From Paenibacillus silvestris (GTDB lineage: Bacteria > Bacillota > Bacilli > Paenibacillales > NBRC-103111): a stretch of DNA of 64,000 bases. Shown here in pieces: positions 17,017-25,193 of the stretch. The stretch's first letter is position 1. Each line of letters starts with the position of its first letter. The DNA lies in the NCBI RefSeq assembly GCF_009882985.1, contig NZ_WTUZ01000038.1, positions 141,238-205,237 of the forward strand. Direction: 5' to 3'. The position numbers and the translations under genes were made by a program. The notes under the pieces were generated by a model. That model searched no databases. It saw only the letters and a list, made by a program, of their open reading frames with translations, and was not told the DNA's origin.

Positions 17017-18087
17017 CTAAGTCGTAGGCCTATGAACGTAATGCATGAAGACGTGCTGAATAATCACTTTCATGACCGCGAAGAAAGGTACCGCTAATAT
17101 TAAGCCGACTATCCCTGCTACTTCCCCACCTACCAACAAGGCAAAGATAATCATCAACGGATGCATATGCAGCTTTTTGCCCACTACCTGAGGTGAAATA
17201 ACATTCCCCTCAAGAATTTGGACGGTTAAGTTCACGAGCGCGACGAACAGCACCATTTTCAGCGAAATCGTTGAAGCCATAATAATGGCTGGCGCGGCCC
17301 CAAAAAACGGCCCAAGGTAGGGAATGATATTGAAAACCGCCACAACGCTAGCGAGCAGGAGCGCATAAGGCATATCAATGAGCCAATACCCCAAGTAGGC
17401 AAGCCCTCCGATAATGACACAAACCAACAGCTGTCCACGAATATAATTCCCAAGTGCCGTATCGATATCGATGAGGAGCTTAACTGTTTTCTTCCGATGA
17501 TCCTTCGGTACGATAGCGAGCGCCGTCTTCTCAATGATTTGAAAGTCCTTCATCATATAAAAGGCAACGAAAGGCACGATAAAAGCAATAAACAGCATAC
17601 TGATCGTGCTTCCAATTTGATTCATGTAATTCGATATGGCCATGGAAATGCTATTTTCCAGCTTCGTCAAAGAGTGATTAAAGCCTGTTCGAACACTATC
17701 AGGTAAAAGCCGATTTTGGTTAAAGCCATCCACAATGGATTGTGCGCGAATTTCCATCTGTGGCATATGCTCATTCAACTCCGCCACTTGCGTCATAAAT
17801 ACAGGCGTCATATTCATGATAATGACAGTGAGTGATGATATAAAGACACAATAAATCAGCAGGACAGCAATCGTTCTCGGCACTTTGCGCTGGTTCAGCA
17901 TGTTCACTACCGGGTTCAAGATGTAGGAAATAATCACCGCGATGAAAAATGGCGCTAATATCGCTTTTAAAAAGGAAAATAAGCTTAGCAAAATAGGTTT
18001 AATAAGCAGCAGCATGTACACACAAGCCAGTGCCAGAAGCAGATACACCAGCCCTACAAACCATCGATTTCTCCAAAAACGTTCCAT
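17017..18087 (-). CDS. AI-2E family transporter (YrrI-like permease)
   Basis: A 357-residue polytopic membrane protein of the AI-2E/PerM family, with six to eight transmembrane segments and the conserved SVVAVFNIIPYLGPFFGAAPA stretch and a late IFALLVGGEVAGIVGLILAVP. Family members export or exchange small solutes, some acting as Na+/H+ antiporters; the substrate here is unknown. ATG 18087 (MERFWRNRWF) has GAGGTG 7 nt upstream; the longer frame to 18195 would start inside the upstream terminator region. In B. subtilis YrrI also lies next to alaS. Confidence 0.88.
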   Translation of the reverse strand: MERFWRNRWFVGLVYLLLALACVYMLLLIKPILLSLFSFLKAILAPFFIAVIISYILNPVVNMLNQRKVPRTIAVLLIYCVFISSLTVIIMNMTPVFMTQVAELNEHMPQMEIRAQSIVDGFNQNRLLPDSVRTGFNHSLTKLENSISMAISNYMNQIGSTISMLFIAFIVPFVAFYMMKDFQIIEKTALAIVPKDHRKKTVKLLIDIDTALGNYIRGQLLVCVIIGGLAYLGYWLIDMPYALLLASVVAVFNIIPYLGPFFGAAPAIIMASTISLKMVLFVALVNLTVQILEGNVISPQVVGKKLHMHPLMIIFALLVGGEVAGIVGLILAVPFFAVMKVIIQHVFMHYVHRPTT

Positions 18088-18166
18088 CCCGTTCACCTCA
18101 GTGATTCTAAATATGTCTACGTTCATACAGTATATGTACATGCTGGTCAAATTAACCTTGCCGCCG

Positions 18167-18222
18167 AAAACAAAGAGACGCTGCTTCTCAGGCACAAATT
18201 GTGCCGAAAAGCAACGTCTCTC
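18167..18222 (-). terminator. Terminator of the cymR-desulfurase-yrrD-zinc ribbon run
   Basis: AGAGACG and CGTCTCT arms with inner AAGCA/TGCTT pairing, followed on the minus strand by TTTGTTTT. A GGCACAAATTGTGCC palindrome forms the apex. Confidence 0.75.
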
Positions 18223-18237
18223 ATTTTGCTATTATGA

Positions 18238-18438
18238 TTAATTGGCATGTTCTTGAATCAATGGCATTTCTTCTTCAAAAAACAAATCATCTAGAGAACT
18301 TAGCGTACCGTCTTCCTCTACTTGATACACGGACATTTTCTCTCCGTTTACGCTGAGTTCGATAAAGCAACCCCAGCAATAAAATTGATGGGAACCGATC
18401 TTTCCAATATCTTTGGAATTACAGTTTGGACAACGCAT
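18238..18438 (-). CDS. Small zinc-ribbon-like protein
   Basis: A 66-residue protein with MRCPNCNSKDIGKIG and later FYCWGCFIEL: two CxxC knuckles about 20 residues apart, as in a zinc ribbon. The C-terminal half is acidic. ATG 18438 follows AGGGTG, which overlaps the stop of the upstream PRC-barrel gene, so the two are co-translated. No family name recognised; function unknown. Confidence 0.75.
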   Translation of the reverse strand: MRCPNCNSKDIGKIGSHQFYCWGCFIELSVNGEKMSVYQVEEDGTLSSLDDLFFEEEMPLIQEHAN

Positions 18439-18448
18439 CTTGCTCACC

Positions 18449-18970
18449 CTATTCTTCTTTGGATACGAAGAGTTCTTCTACTTCCTGAGAGCAATGTACA
18501 GGCACTATAATGGCATCTTCACCTTTGGTTGCCGAATCCGGCATGGGAAGCCATTTACGCCCTTCCTTTAAATCAGAAATAAACCCTTCGGACAATTCAT
18601 AACCTACTATTTGTTTACCCCAATCTTGGGTTAAATAAACATCTTCTACCACGCCTAATTTGTCTCCGCCGATTGTAACGACTGGAAGACCTTTAATCGG
18701 GTGGCTTCCTTCCAGGAAAGCATGGCATTCATCTGCCTGCTCAAACTCGACTATGACATTTGCGTTCGGTATGGTAACGGCATCTTCGCCTGCAGCGACA
18801 ACTCCATCCCACGGTACGTACCGTAAGGAGGAAAACCACATCTTTGCTTCTAGAATAATGCCTCGTATGTTCCATTCAGGGTCAATCATCAAATCTTTCA
18901 CTTGGCCAATTTGTTTACCGGAATCTACCGTCAGAACGGGAAGTCCGATCAAATCATGCGCTCTGCGCAA
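18449..18970 (-). CDS. PRC-barrel domain protein (YrrD-like)
   Basis: A 173-residue cytoplasmic protein with two PRC-barrel units: DLIGLPVLTVDSGKQIGQVKDLMIDP at residues 5-30, and IKGLPVVTIGGDKLGVVEDVYLTQDWG around 92-118. PRC barrels are found in RimM and photosynthetic reaction centre subunit H; the role of YrrD proteins is not established. It starts at TTG 18970 behind a strong AGGAGG (spacing 8). Confidence 0.85.
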   Translation of the reverse strand: MRRAHDLIGLPVLTVDSGKQIGQVKDLMIDPEWNIRGIILEAKMWFSSLRYVPWDGVVAAGEDAVTIPNANVIVEFEQADECHAFLEGSHPIKGLPVVTIGGDKLGVVEDVYLTQDWGKQIVGYELSEGFISDLKEGRKWLPMPDSATKGEDAIIVPVHCSQEVEELFVSKEE

Positions 18971-18998
18971 GGTGTTTTCCTCCTAGAACCACCCGGTA

Positions 18999-20147
18999 CT
19001 AATTAGTACGCAGCCGTTTGATAATGGTTGCAATTTTCTGGGCAGCTGTTTCAATTTGATCTTTAGAATTCCCCATTCCAAAGCTAAATCGAACGGCAGA
19101 GGCTGTAACATTTTCTGGGAGCTTCATCGCTTGTAGTACGTGAGACACTTCAAGTGAGCCTGATGTGCAAGCCGAACCGCTTGCTGCAGCCACATCTGCT
19201 AGATCAAGATTCATAAGCAGCGTCTCTGTGGATACACCAGGAAAGCTGATGTTCAGAATATGCGGAACTTGTTGTTCGGCATGTCCATTTATCGTAAATT
19301 GATCACGACCAAGTTGCTGATCCAAGCTGGTAATCATGTACTGCCTTAGCTCTGCAGCTTGTTCATAAAGGGCATCCGTCATAGGGAGAACCATCTCAAT
19401 TGCCTTGGCAAACCCTGCTATAGCAGCTACATTCTCTGTTCCCGCGCGGCGCTTTCTTTCTTGTGCGCCACCATGCACATGAGGGACCAGCTTCGTGTTC
19501 TTGGACACATACAATGCGCCCACACCGTTAGGACCATATATTTTGTGAGCAGACAAGCTTAGCAAATCAACCGGCAAATCATGTAAATTCAGCGGTAATT
19601 TACCTAAGGCTTGAACGGCATCGACATGAAAAGGAATTTTTCGACTTTGTGCTAACCGACCAACTTCTACAATCGGTTGAATCGTGCCTATTTCATTATT
19701 CACATACATGATGGAGATGAGAGCCGTATCGGGACGAATAGCCGACTCCACATCTTCGACTTGAATAAGACCAGTCGGACCTACTGGAAGGTAAGTGACC
19801 TCGTAACCGAGGTCCTCCAGCCGCTCACAGGGATGCAGAACGGCATGGTGCTCAATCTCTGTCGTTATGATATGTTTCTTGCCATTATTGTTCGCATGGA
19901 TGATCCCAAAGATCGCCATATTGTTGCTCTCAGTCCCGCCGCTCGTATAAATCAGCTCGCCGGGCAGACAGCCAAGTGACTTCGCCATAGCGTCACGAAA
20001 CCGGTTAAGTGCAGTTCTCGTCGCTCGACCGAAGCTATGCGTGCTGGAAGGATTGCCAAAATAGGCTGTATAAAAAGGAAGCATAGCTTCCATAACGTCG
20101 GGATGCACCGGCGTGGTCGCCGCGTGATCAAGATAAATAGGATTCAT
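18999..20147 (-). CDS. Cysteine desulfurase (YrvO/IscS type), sulfur donor for MnmA
   Basis: A 382-residue PLP enzyme that takes sulfur from cysteine as a persulfide. The PLP lysine lies in LSLSAHKIYGPNG, the catalytic Cys in SGSACTSGSLEVSHVL, and the N-terminus LDHAATTPVHPDV is typical. In B. subtilis the YrvO desulfurase hands sulfur to MnmA for 2-thiouridine. Here the gene sits directly downstream of cymR (9 nt gap), while mnmA is on the other strand from the same intergenic region. Naming as YrvO rests on this context; other IscS/NifS classes are possible. Confidence 0.93.
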   Translation of the reverse strand: MNPIYLDHAATTPVHPDVMEAMLPFYTAYFGNPSSTHSFGRATRTALNRFRDAMAKSLGCLPGELIYTSGGTESNNMAIFGIIHANNNGKKHIITTEIEHHAVLHPCERLEDLGYEVTYLPVGPTGLIQVEDVESAIRPDTALISIMYVNNEIGTIQPIVEVGRLAQSRKIPFHVDAVQALGKLPLNLHDLPVDLLSLSAHKIYGPNGVGALYVSKNTKLVPHVHGGAQERKRRAGTENVAAIAGFAKAIEMVLPMTDALYEQAAELRQYMITSLDQQLGRDQFTINGHAEQQVPHILNISFPGVSTETLLMNLDLADVAAASGSACTSGSLEVSHVLQAMKLPENVTASAVRFSFGMGNSKDQIETAAQKIATIIKRLRTN

Positions 20148-20156
20148 AAATCACCT

Positions 20157-20576
20157 TTAAATATAAAACATGTAGTTGTCTTGCTGACCTGCGTCTTCAA
20201 AGGAGATCAAGTTCGCAAGAGTTGTAGAATCTAGCACTTCCGCAATGCTGTCGCGGATACGAATCCATAAGTCGCGTTTGGCCGGATCATCTTCCTCCGT
20301 AAAATCGACAGGACTAATTGGCCCTTCCAATACGCGAATCACTTCACCTGCTGTCACTTGATCAGCAGCTTTGGAGAGAATATATCCACCGTACGCTCCA
20401 CGAATGCTTTTGACCAATCCCGCGTTACGCAAAGGAGCAACAAGCTGCTCGAGATAATGCTCGGAGAGCTGATGCTTTTCGGCAATACTTTTGAGCGAAG
20501 TCGGGCCTTCACCAACTCGATTAGCCAGCTCCATCATGATCGTTAAACCATAGCGGCCTTTTGTGGAAATTTTCAA
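20157..20576 (-). CDS. cymR: Rrf2-family cysteine metabolism regulator CymR
   Basis: A 139-residue winged-helix repressor. The start KISTKGRYGLTIMMELA and the helix LKSIAEKHQLSEHYLEQLVAPLRNAGLV, then SIRGAYGGYIL, are typical of Rrf2 proteins. There is no cysteine at all, so the Fe-S binding triad of IscR is absent, which fits CymR, a repressor that acts with CysK on sulfur-uptake genes. TTG 20576 is the start, with GAGGTG at good spacing. Next to the desulfurase as in B. subtilis. Confidence 0.88.
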   Translation of the reverse strand: MKISTKGRYGLTIMMELANRVGEGPTSLKSIAEKHQLSEHYLEQLVAPLRNAGLVKSIRGAYGGYILSKAADQVTAGEVIRVLEGPISPVDFTEEDDPAKRDLWIRIRDSIAEVLDSTTLANLISFEDAGQQDNYMFYI

Positions 20577-20890
20577 AATTACACCTCATTCAACATTTAT
20601 GCCATCAAGGGGGCTATTTGATATTACGAGAAAGAAATTGTGAGTTATTTACCTTATGCTTTGTCTACGTTCAGACATCATGCTCGTCCCTATCTAGGTA
20701 AACAGCGTTTCCATTTTTAGCAAAAACATTCCTAAACATCCGTATATCGTATCTATGTTATCATAATTCCTTGTTCTATGGGGGAAAAACAATGACATTC
20801 TCATGAAATATTTTAATTTTTAACTAGAGAGATGTATAATAGTATGAGTTTTAAAAAAGTCTCACTGGATAGAAAAGAGGAACACAAGCC
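20577..20890. other. Divergent promoter region cymR / mnmA
   Basis: A 314-bp gap between two divergent genes. A TATAAT at 20835-20840 is the likely -10 of mnmA; its -35 is weak. I see no operator, riboswitch or small ORF with a ribosome site in the rest. Confidence 0.5.
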
Positions 20891-21979
20891 ATGAATAGAA
20901 AAACACGTGTCATTCTGGGTATGTCCGGGGGTGTCGATTCTTCTGTCGCCGCACTGCTCTTGAAAGAACAAGGTTATGAAGTTATCGGTATTTTCATGAA
21001 AAACTGGGACGATACCGATGAGTTTGGCCATTGCACAGCCGAAGAAGATGCAGAGGATGTCCGCAGAGTATGCGATCAGCTCGGAATCCCTTTTTATACA
21101 GTAAATTTTGAAAAACAGTACTACGAAAAGGTGTTTGCTTATTTCTTGGACGAGTACACCAAAGGTCGCACGCCGAATCCGGATGTCATGTGCAATAGAG
21201 AGATCAAATTCGGTGAATTGCTCCAAAAAGTCATCGATTTAGGCGGAGATTATATCGCAACTGGCCACTATGCCCAAGTGAAAGAACAAGATGGTGAGTA
21301 CGTGCTCCTGCGGGGCAATGATCCAGGCAAGGATCAAACTTACTTCCTCAATGTGCTTACACAGCAGCAGCTGTCCAAAGCCATGTTCCCGATCGGTCAC
21401 CTGCCGAAACCTGAGGTACGTAAAATTGCCGAAGCAGCTGGTCTGGCAACAGCAAAGAAAAAAGACAGCACAGGCATTTGCTTCATCGGCGAGCGCGATT
21501 TCAAGGAATTCCTCAGCCAATACTTGCCTGCTAAACCCGGGAATATGGTTGATATCCGTAACGGCGAGGTAAAAGGACGCCATGACGGGCTGATGTACTA
21601 TACGCTAGGCCAAAGACAAGGTCTTGGCATTGGCGGTTCAGGTTCTGGCGAACCTTGGTTTGTCGTGGATAAGAATTTGGAAACCAACGAGCTTCTTGTC
21701 GTTCAAGGCGAGCAGTATCCAGGAATTTACTCCAAAGGGCTCACAGCGACAGATGTCAACTGGATCTCTCCGAAAAGACCTCAAGGGTCTTTCACCTGCA
21801 CAGCCAAATTCCGCTACCGTCAGCCTGACCAAGGTGTTGTTCTGACCTTTATGGAGGATGGAACAATTGAAGTCGTATTTGATAGCCCGCAGAAGGCTGT
21901 AACGCCAGGACAATCCGTTGTTTTCTATGATGGTGATGTTTGTTTAGGCGGCGGTGTGATTGACAAAGTTCATAAATAA
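20891..21979 (+). CDS. mnmA: tRNA-specific 2-thiouridylase MnmA
   Basis: A 362-residue enzyme that thiolates wobble U34 of Lys, Glu and Gln tRNAs, using ATP and persulfide sulfur. The PP-loop GMSGGVDSS is at residues 10-18. The two catalytic cysteines are Cys101 (NPDVMCNREIKFG) and Cys197 (DSTGICFIGER). Starts at ATG 20891 behind AGAGGAAC. It is divergent from cymR and the desulfurase, whereas B. subtilis has all three in one direction. Confidence 0.97.
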   Translation: MNRKTRVILGMSGGVDSSVAALLLKEQGYEVIGIFMKNWDDTDEFGHCTAEEDAEDVRRVCDQLGIPFYTVNFEKQYYEKVFAYFLDEYTKGRTPNPDVMCNREIKFGELLQKVIDLGGDYIATGHYAQVKEQDGEYVLLRGNDPGKDQTYFLNVLTQQQLSKAMFPIGHLPKPEVRKIAEAAGLATAKKKDSTGICFIGERDFKEFLSQYLPAKPGNMVDIRNGEVKGRHDGLMYYTLGQRQGLGIGGSGSGEPWFVVDKNLETNELLVVQGEQYPGIYSKGLTATDVNWISPKRPQGSFTCTAKFRYRQPDQGVVLTFMEDGTIEVVFDSPQKAVTPGQSVVFYDGDVCLGGGVIDKVHK

Positions 21980-22021
21980 TTATTGGCAAAATAGATGGTT
22001 CAAGAAGGAAGGATGATCCGT

Positions 22022-22714
22022 TTGATCAAAATGAATGAAGTGACTCTGCAGGCAGCTACGTACGAGGATGTTACACAAATCGTTAAAGAGGTCGGCATTC
22101 TACCTCTCTCATCTTTCATACCGGATCATCCTTCCCTTGAATCCATAACAACACAAGCACAATGGCATACCGGCTTAGAGACGGATCCTTGGCTTTGGCG
22201 GGATCGCCTGCCTGGTGACGGACTTGCTGCCTATGGTCGCTTTTTTGCAAAGAAACCTTTGTTAATTTCTGCGGACCTCTTCCCATTGGTGAAAAATTTG
22301 TTGGAAGACCCTTATTCCGTGGAAGAACGCTATGAAGACGGGCAGCTTCCCAAATCAGCCGTCGAGCTATTCCAAGCTGTTGAAGCGAACGAAGGCATCG
22401 ATGTCAAAGAGCTTCGGGCTGTTACCGGAATGAAAGCCAAAGAGTCCAAAAGCGAATTCGACCGTGCACTCATTGAACTCCAGAGCACAACGGATATTGT
22501 GATTGCAGGCATCAGCGAGCGTTTGAATGCCAATGGGACAAAAAACGGCTGGAACAGCACTTGCTACATGACCGCACTGCATTGGATGGAGCTTCATCGT
22601 TTAGCCATGAATTCTTCCCCCACTCCTGAAGCCAAAAGTCAGTTCAGAGCCTATATACAGGAACGTTATAGCTCAAGGGCTATCCAGTATCTTGGGAAGA
22701 TTTTCAAGTTATAA
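22022..22714 (+). CDS. AlkZ-related protein (winged-helix DNA glycosylase-like)
   Basis: About 230 residues. The segments WHTGLETDPWLWRDR and GLAAYGRFFAKKPLLISADLFP resemble proteins annotated as AlkZ-related, a branch of the YcaQ/AlkZ winged-helix family; AlkZ itself unhooks DNA crosslinks. The AlkZ catalytic QxQ or QxD motif is not visible, so enzyme activity is uncertain. Start is ambiguous: TTG 22022 lies 8 nt after GAAGGAAGG, while ATG 22013 directly touches that site. It follows mnmA by about 40 nt and is closed by a strong terminator, so mnmA and this gene likely form one transcript. Confidence 0.6.
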   Translation: MIKMNEVTLQAATYEDVTQIVKEVGILPLSSFIPDHPSLESITTQAQWHTGLETDPWLWRDRLPGDGLAAYGRFFAKKPLLISADLFPLVKNLLEDPYSVEERYEDGQLPKSAVELFQAVEANEGIDVKELRAVTGMKAKESKSEFDRALIELQSTTDIVIAGISERLNANGTKNGWNSTCYMTALHWMELHRLAMNSSPTPEAKSQFRAYIQERYSSRAIQYLGKIFKL

Positions 22715-22732
22715 GGATTTGGCAAACCAAAC

Positions 22733-22761
22733 AGAGGGCCTCTTTATGAGGCTCTTTTTTT
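22733..22761 (+). terminator. Terminator of mnmA-AlkZ-related
   Basis: AGAGGGCCTC and GAGGCTCT arms with a TTTA loop, then a run of T. Confidence 0.85.
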
Positions 22762-22859
22762 GTCTCCTCAATCTGCAAGAAGTGCCCATATTTACCTCAC
22801 TACCTGCAAGTATGCAGCCTCGCACCTACGCGAACCATAATGTCGAAAGGTGTGAGCGA

Positions 22860-23234
22860 ATGAGGAAAATGTCAGCCGTGCTTCTCTTACTTGGACTAAG
22901 TTGGTGCAGCACAGCACATGCGAGCATGGAAACAGACATCCTAGAAGCTATAACCCATCAACCAGCTCCGTCTCAAAAACCTGATCCTCTCTATGCCAAA
23001 TGGAGCAAAATCGCTTTTCAGGAGGCCGGGAAAGTCTATGTATTACTAGATTACAAGTATCTGGGACATTCTCGTGTTGCCCCTGGTGTGGATCAGCAGC
23101 AATTTCGCTTCTGGGTTAGACATCAAGGCGTCGAATTTCCGCTAATTGTATCTATCCGGTATGACCCCGTGTCGGAAAAGCTTTTTACCATCGAAATGGA
23201 ACAAGAAAGAAGAGGGAACTTACAGATCCTATAG
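22860..23234 (+). CDS. Secreted DUF3889 protein (YqzG/YhdC-like)
   Basis: A 124-residue exported protein. Signal peptide MRKMSAVLLLLGLSWCSTAHAS with cleavage after AHA is evident. The mature part has YAKWSKIAFQEAGK, then LDYKYLGH and FRFWVRHQGVEFPLIVSIRYDP, the pattern of DUF3889. Function unknown. ATG 22860 follows AAAGGTG; the longer frame upstream overlaps the previous terminator and was rejected as a start. Its last 6 nt overlap the end of convergent rarA. Confidence 0.78.
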   Translation: MRKMSAVLLLLGLSWCSTAHASMETDILEAITHQPAPSQKPDPLYAKWSKIAFQEAGKVYVLLDYKYLGHSRVAPGVDQQQFRFWVRHQGVEFPLIVSIRYDPVSEKLFTIEMEQERRGNLQIL

Positions 23235-23258
23235 ATCTGCAGGCTTCCCTCTTCTTTT
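23206..23258. terminator. Bidirectional terminator embedded in two coding ends
   Basis: A perfect 13-bp stem (AAAGAAGAGGGAA with TTCCCTCTTCTTT) with an inner CAGATC/GATCTG stem. It contains the stop codons of both DUF3889 and rarA. Confidence 0.85.
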
Positions 23259-24548
23259 GTGCTGATTCTGCCTCATCTTATCTTCCGTTCCCTGCTCACT
23301 GGCCGCAAAGATGATTTGATGTCTTATTTCGTCTGGTAAATACTGCTGCTGCACGTAATGTCCTGGATAATCATGTGGATACATATAACCTTTATGCCCG
23401 AGCTTCTCTGCTCCCTTATAGTGCGTATCGCGCAAATGAAGCGGCACGTCGGCAGATTTTACGTGGTCCATTAACTGTTCCGCTCGAGAAATAGCGATTG
23501 GGATCGAATTCGATTTGGGACTCTCTACAGCGAATAAAATTGCCTGGGAAATGACGTACTTCGATTCCGGCCAGCCAATCTTGTGGTACGCATCCATGGC
23601 CGTCACAGACTGCACCATGGCCTGCGGGTTGGCAAGGCCGATATCTTCGCTGCTGGCGACGATAAGCCGCCGCAGGAACGTCATAGGGTCCATGCCGAGC
23701 TTCTCGACGGCATACAAGAACCAGAACAGCGCGGCGTCACTGGAGCCGCGCACGCTCTTGTGAAAGGCGGACAAGACGTCATACTGCGTCGACTCGTCCG
23801 CTTTCACGATAGGTCGGCGGATCGACTCCTCCGCCACCTCAAGCGTAATCCGAACCGTCCCATCCGGTTCGGGTGAGGTCGTCAGCGCTGCCAGCTCCAG
23901 CGCGTTCAAAGAGCGGCGGATGTCCCCAACGGCCATCTGCGCAATATGCTCCAGCGCCTCCTCGTCCACGTGGAGGCGCATGAAGCCGAGCCCCTTATCG
24001 GGATCGGCGATGGCTCTTCGCATGGCGATGAGCGCATGCTCCGCCGTGAGGGGCTCGAGCTGAAACAGCGTCGAGCGCGACAGCAGAGCCCCGTTCACAT
24101 GGTGAAACGGGTTCTCTGTGGTCGCCCCGATGAAGATGAGGATGCCCTGCTCTACGGCAGGCAGCAGCGCATCCTGACGCGAGGTGTTGAAGCGGTGCAC
24201 CTCGTCCAGGAACAGGATCGTCTTGCGGCCGTACATCGCTTTGTTGGTCTTGGCGAGCTCAATTATCTCTCGCACATCCTTGACCGAGGCATCGACAGCG
24301 TTCAGCTTCATGAACTCTCCCTTTGTCTTGTTCGCGATGATATTCGCGAGGGTGGTTTTCCCTGTGCCCGGTGGACCATAGAGCAGGATAGAGCTCACCT
24401 GATCAGCTTCAATGGCTCTGCGCAGCAGCTTGCCTTTGCCGACAATTTGCTCCTGGCCGATGTACTCATCCAGCGTTGTGGGACGCATCCGGTCTGCGAG
24501 CAGTTTGCCGGTCGGTTCTTGCGATGAGGCATATGTAAACAAGTCCAT
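23229..24548 (-). CDS. rarA: Replication-associated recombination protein A (RarA/MgsA)
   Basis: A 439-residue AAA+ ATPase acting at stalled replication forks, related to clamp loaders. Walker A is LYGPPGTGKTT, Walker B LFLDEVHRF, sensor GATTENPFH, and the C-terminal MgsA region includes YVISQAILFAVESPKSNS and KGYMYPHDYPGH. Length is normal. It has its own near-consensus promoter (24590-24618). Upstream lie a G-rich microsatellite and a repeat array. GC rises locally inside the gene, as it does in ruvB. Confidence 0.95.
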   Translation of the reverse strand: MDLFTYASSQEPTGKLLADRMRPTTLDEYIGQEQIVGKGKLLRRAIEADQVSSILLYGPPGTGKTTLANIIANKTKGEFMKLNAVDASVKDVREIIELAKTNKAMYGRKTILFLDEVHRFNTSRQDALLPAVEQGILIFIGATTENPFHHVNGALLSRSTLFQLEPLTAEHALIAMRRAIADPDKGLGFMRLHVDEEALEHIAQMAVGDIRRSLNALELAALTTSPEPDGTVRITLEVAEESIRRPIVKADESTQYDVLSAFHKSVRGSSDAALFWFLYAVEKLGMDPMTFLRRLIVASSEDIGLANPQAMVQSVTAMDAYHKIGWPESKYVISQAILFAVESPKSNSIPIAISRAEQLMDHVKSADVPLHLRDTHYKGAEKLGHKGYMYPHDYPGHYVQQQYLPDEIRHQIIFAASEQGTEDKMRQNQHKRRGKPADL

Positions 24549-24589
24549 GTTGGTTATTCCTTTGCATTGGGTTTAAATAGACATTTTCC

Positions 24590-24618
24590 ATTATACCCCT
24601 CATGGGATAGACTGTCAT
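24590..24618 (-). promoter_or_regulatory. Sigma-A promoter of rarA
   Basis: Minus strand ATGACA (-35), 17-nt spacer, TATAAT (-10), with the -10 ending 42 nt before the rarA ATG. Confidence 0.8.
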
Positions 24619-24671
24619 GTCTTGCGGATTTATTGCTGCTTGGCATGAGCACGATAAGTAGCTGTATTTTG

Positions 24672-24732
24672 TACAGTAAAATTGATGCGAAACGGATATT
24701 TCGAGACAGTTTACTGTATTACGTACAGTAAA
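24672..24732. repeat. TACAGTAAA half-sites: one single copy and one 9-bp-arm palindrome
   Basis: TACAGTAAA occurs at 24672-24680 and again at 24724-24732, 52 nt apart. The second is paired with TTTACTGTA at 24710-24718 across a 5-nt spacer, giving a perfect inverted repeat. Could be an operator or part of an intergenic repeat family. Confidence 0.75.
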
Positions 24733-24856
24733 TAATGGCGAATTGGCTGGAAATCGGGTAATTTCTCGGAATTTGCTGCACATTTTGCAGGATCTGAGCG
24801 GTCTAGGGCTGGATTACATATATTTGATGCACAAAATGCAACAAATGGTGGCGGTT

Positions 24857-24946
24857 GGGTTCGGGTTCGGGTTCGGGTTCGGGTTCGGGTTCGGGTTCGG
24901 GTTCGGGTTCGGGTTCGGGTTCGGGCTTGGGCTCGTGTTCGGGTTA
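24857..24946 (+). repeat. Hexanucleotide microsatellite (GGGTTC)11 plus degenerate copies
   Basis: Eleven perfect GGGTTC units (24857-24922) followed by four altered ones. The plus strand has regularly spaced GGG tracts and could form G-quadruplexes. It lies between the tcdA terminator and the rarA promoter and ends 3 nt before a repeat array. Confidence 0.97.
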
Positions 24947-24949
24947 AAG

Positions 24950-25126
24950 GGAACTACAGGACGTTATTTCAACTAAATTAACCGTATCCGGCTCCTGACG
25001 GAACTACAGGCTCTTATATTCGATCCAAGCACCGAATTTCAACAAAAATCACCGAAATAACGGACCACAGTTCCCCACAAGTGGTATAAAAACCAAATTC
25101 CAGCTGAAATAGCGCCCTGTAGTTCC
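24950..25126. repeat. Nested inverted-repeat array A (two direct plus two inverted units)
   Basis: Units GGAACTACAGGACGTTATTTC (24950-24970, 21 nt; written here in two halves as GGAACTACAG and GACGTTATTTC) and a variant at 25000-25021 point right. Reverse-complement variants lie at 25054-25074 and 25106-25126. Unit starts are spaced 50, 54 and 52 nt. The outer and inner pairs can fold on each other. No ORF. Confidence 0.8.
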
Positions 25127-25146
25127 CCTAATCCTCCTACGACGCA

Positions 25147-25193
25147 AAAAGAGCCGCCACAAAAGATCATTCCTGATCTTCTGTGACAGCCCT
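25147..25193 (-). terminator. Terminator of the hisS-aspS-tcdA operon
   Basis: Minus strand: AGAAGATC/GATCTTTT in the upper stem and GCTGTCAC/GTGGCGGC in the lower stem, then TTTTTG. Confidence 0.75.

Noticed and set aside
23946..24527. A 193-codon plus-strand ORF opposite rarA
   Set aside because: Same reason: shadow in a GC-rich stretch of a well-supported AAA+ gene.
24857..24946. Microsatellite as a CRISPR or attachment site
   Set aside because: Units are contiguous hexamers; no spacers or integrase gene.
24743..24976. ORF with a (Gly-Phe)n tract
   Set aside because: The tract is only the translation of the GGGTTC microsatellite; TTG start without ribosome site.
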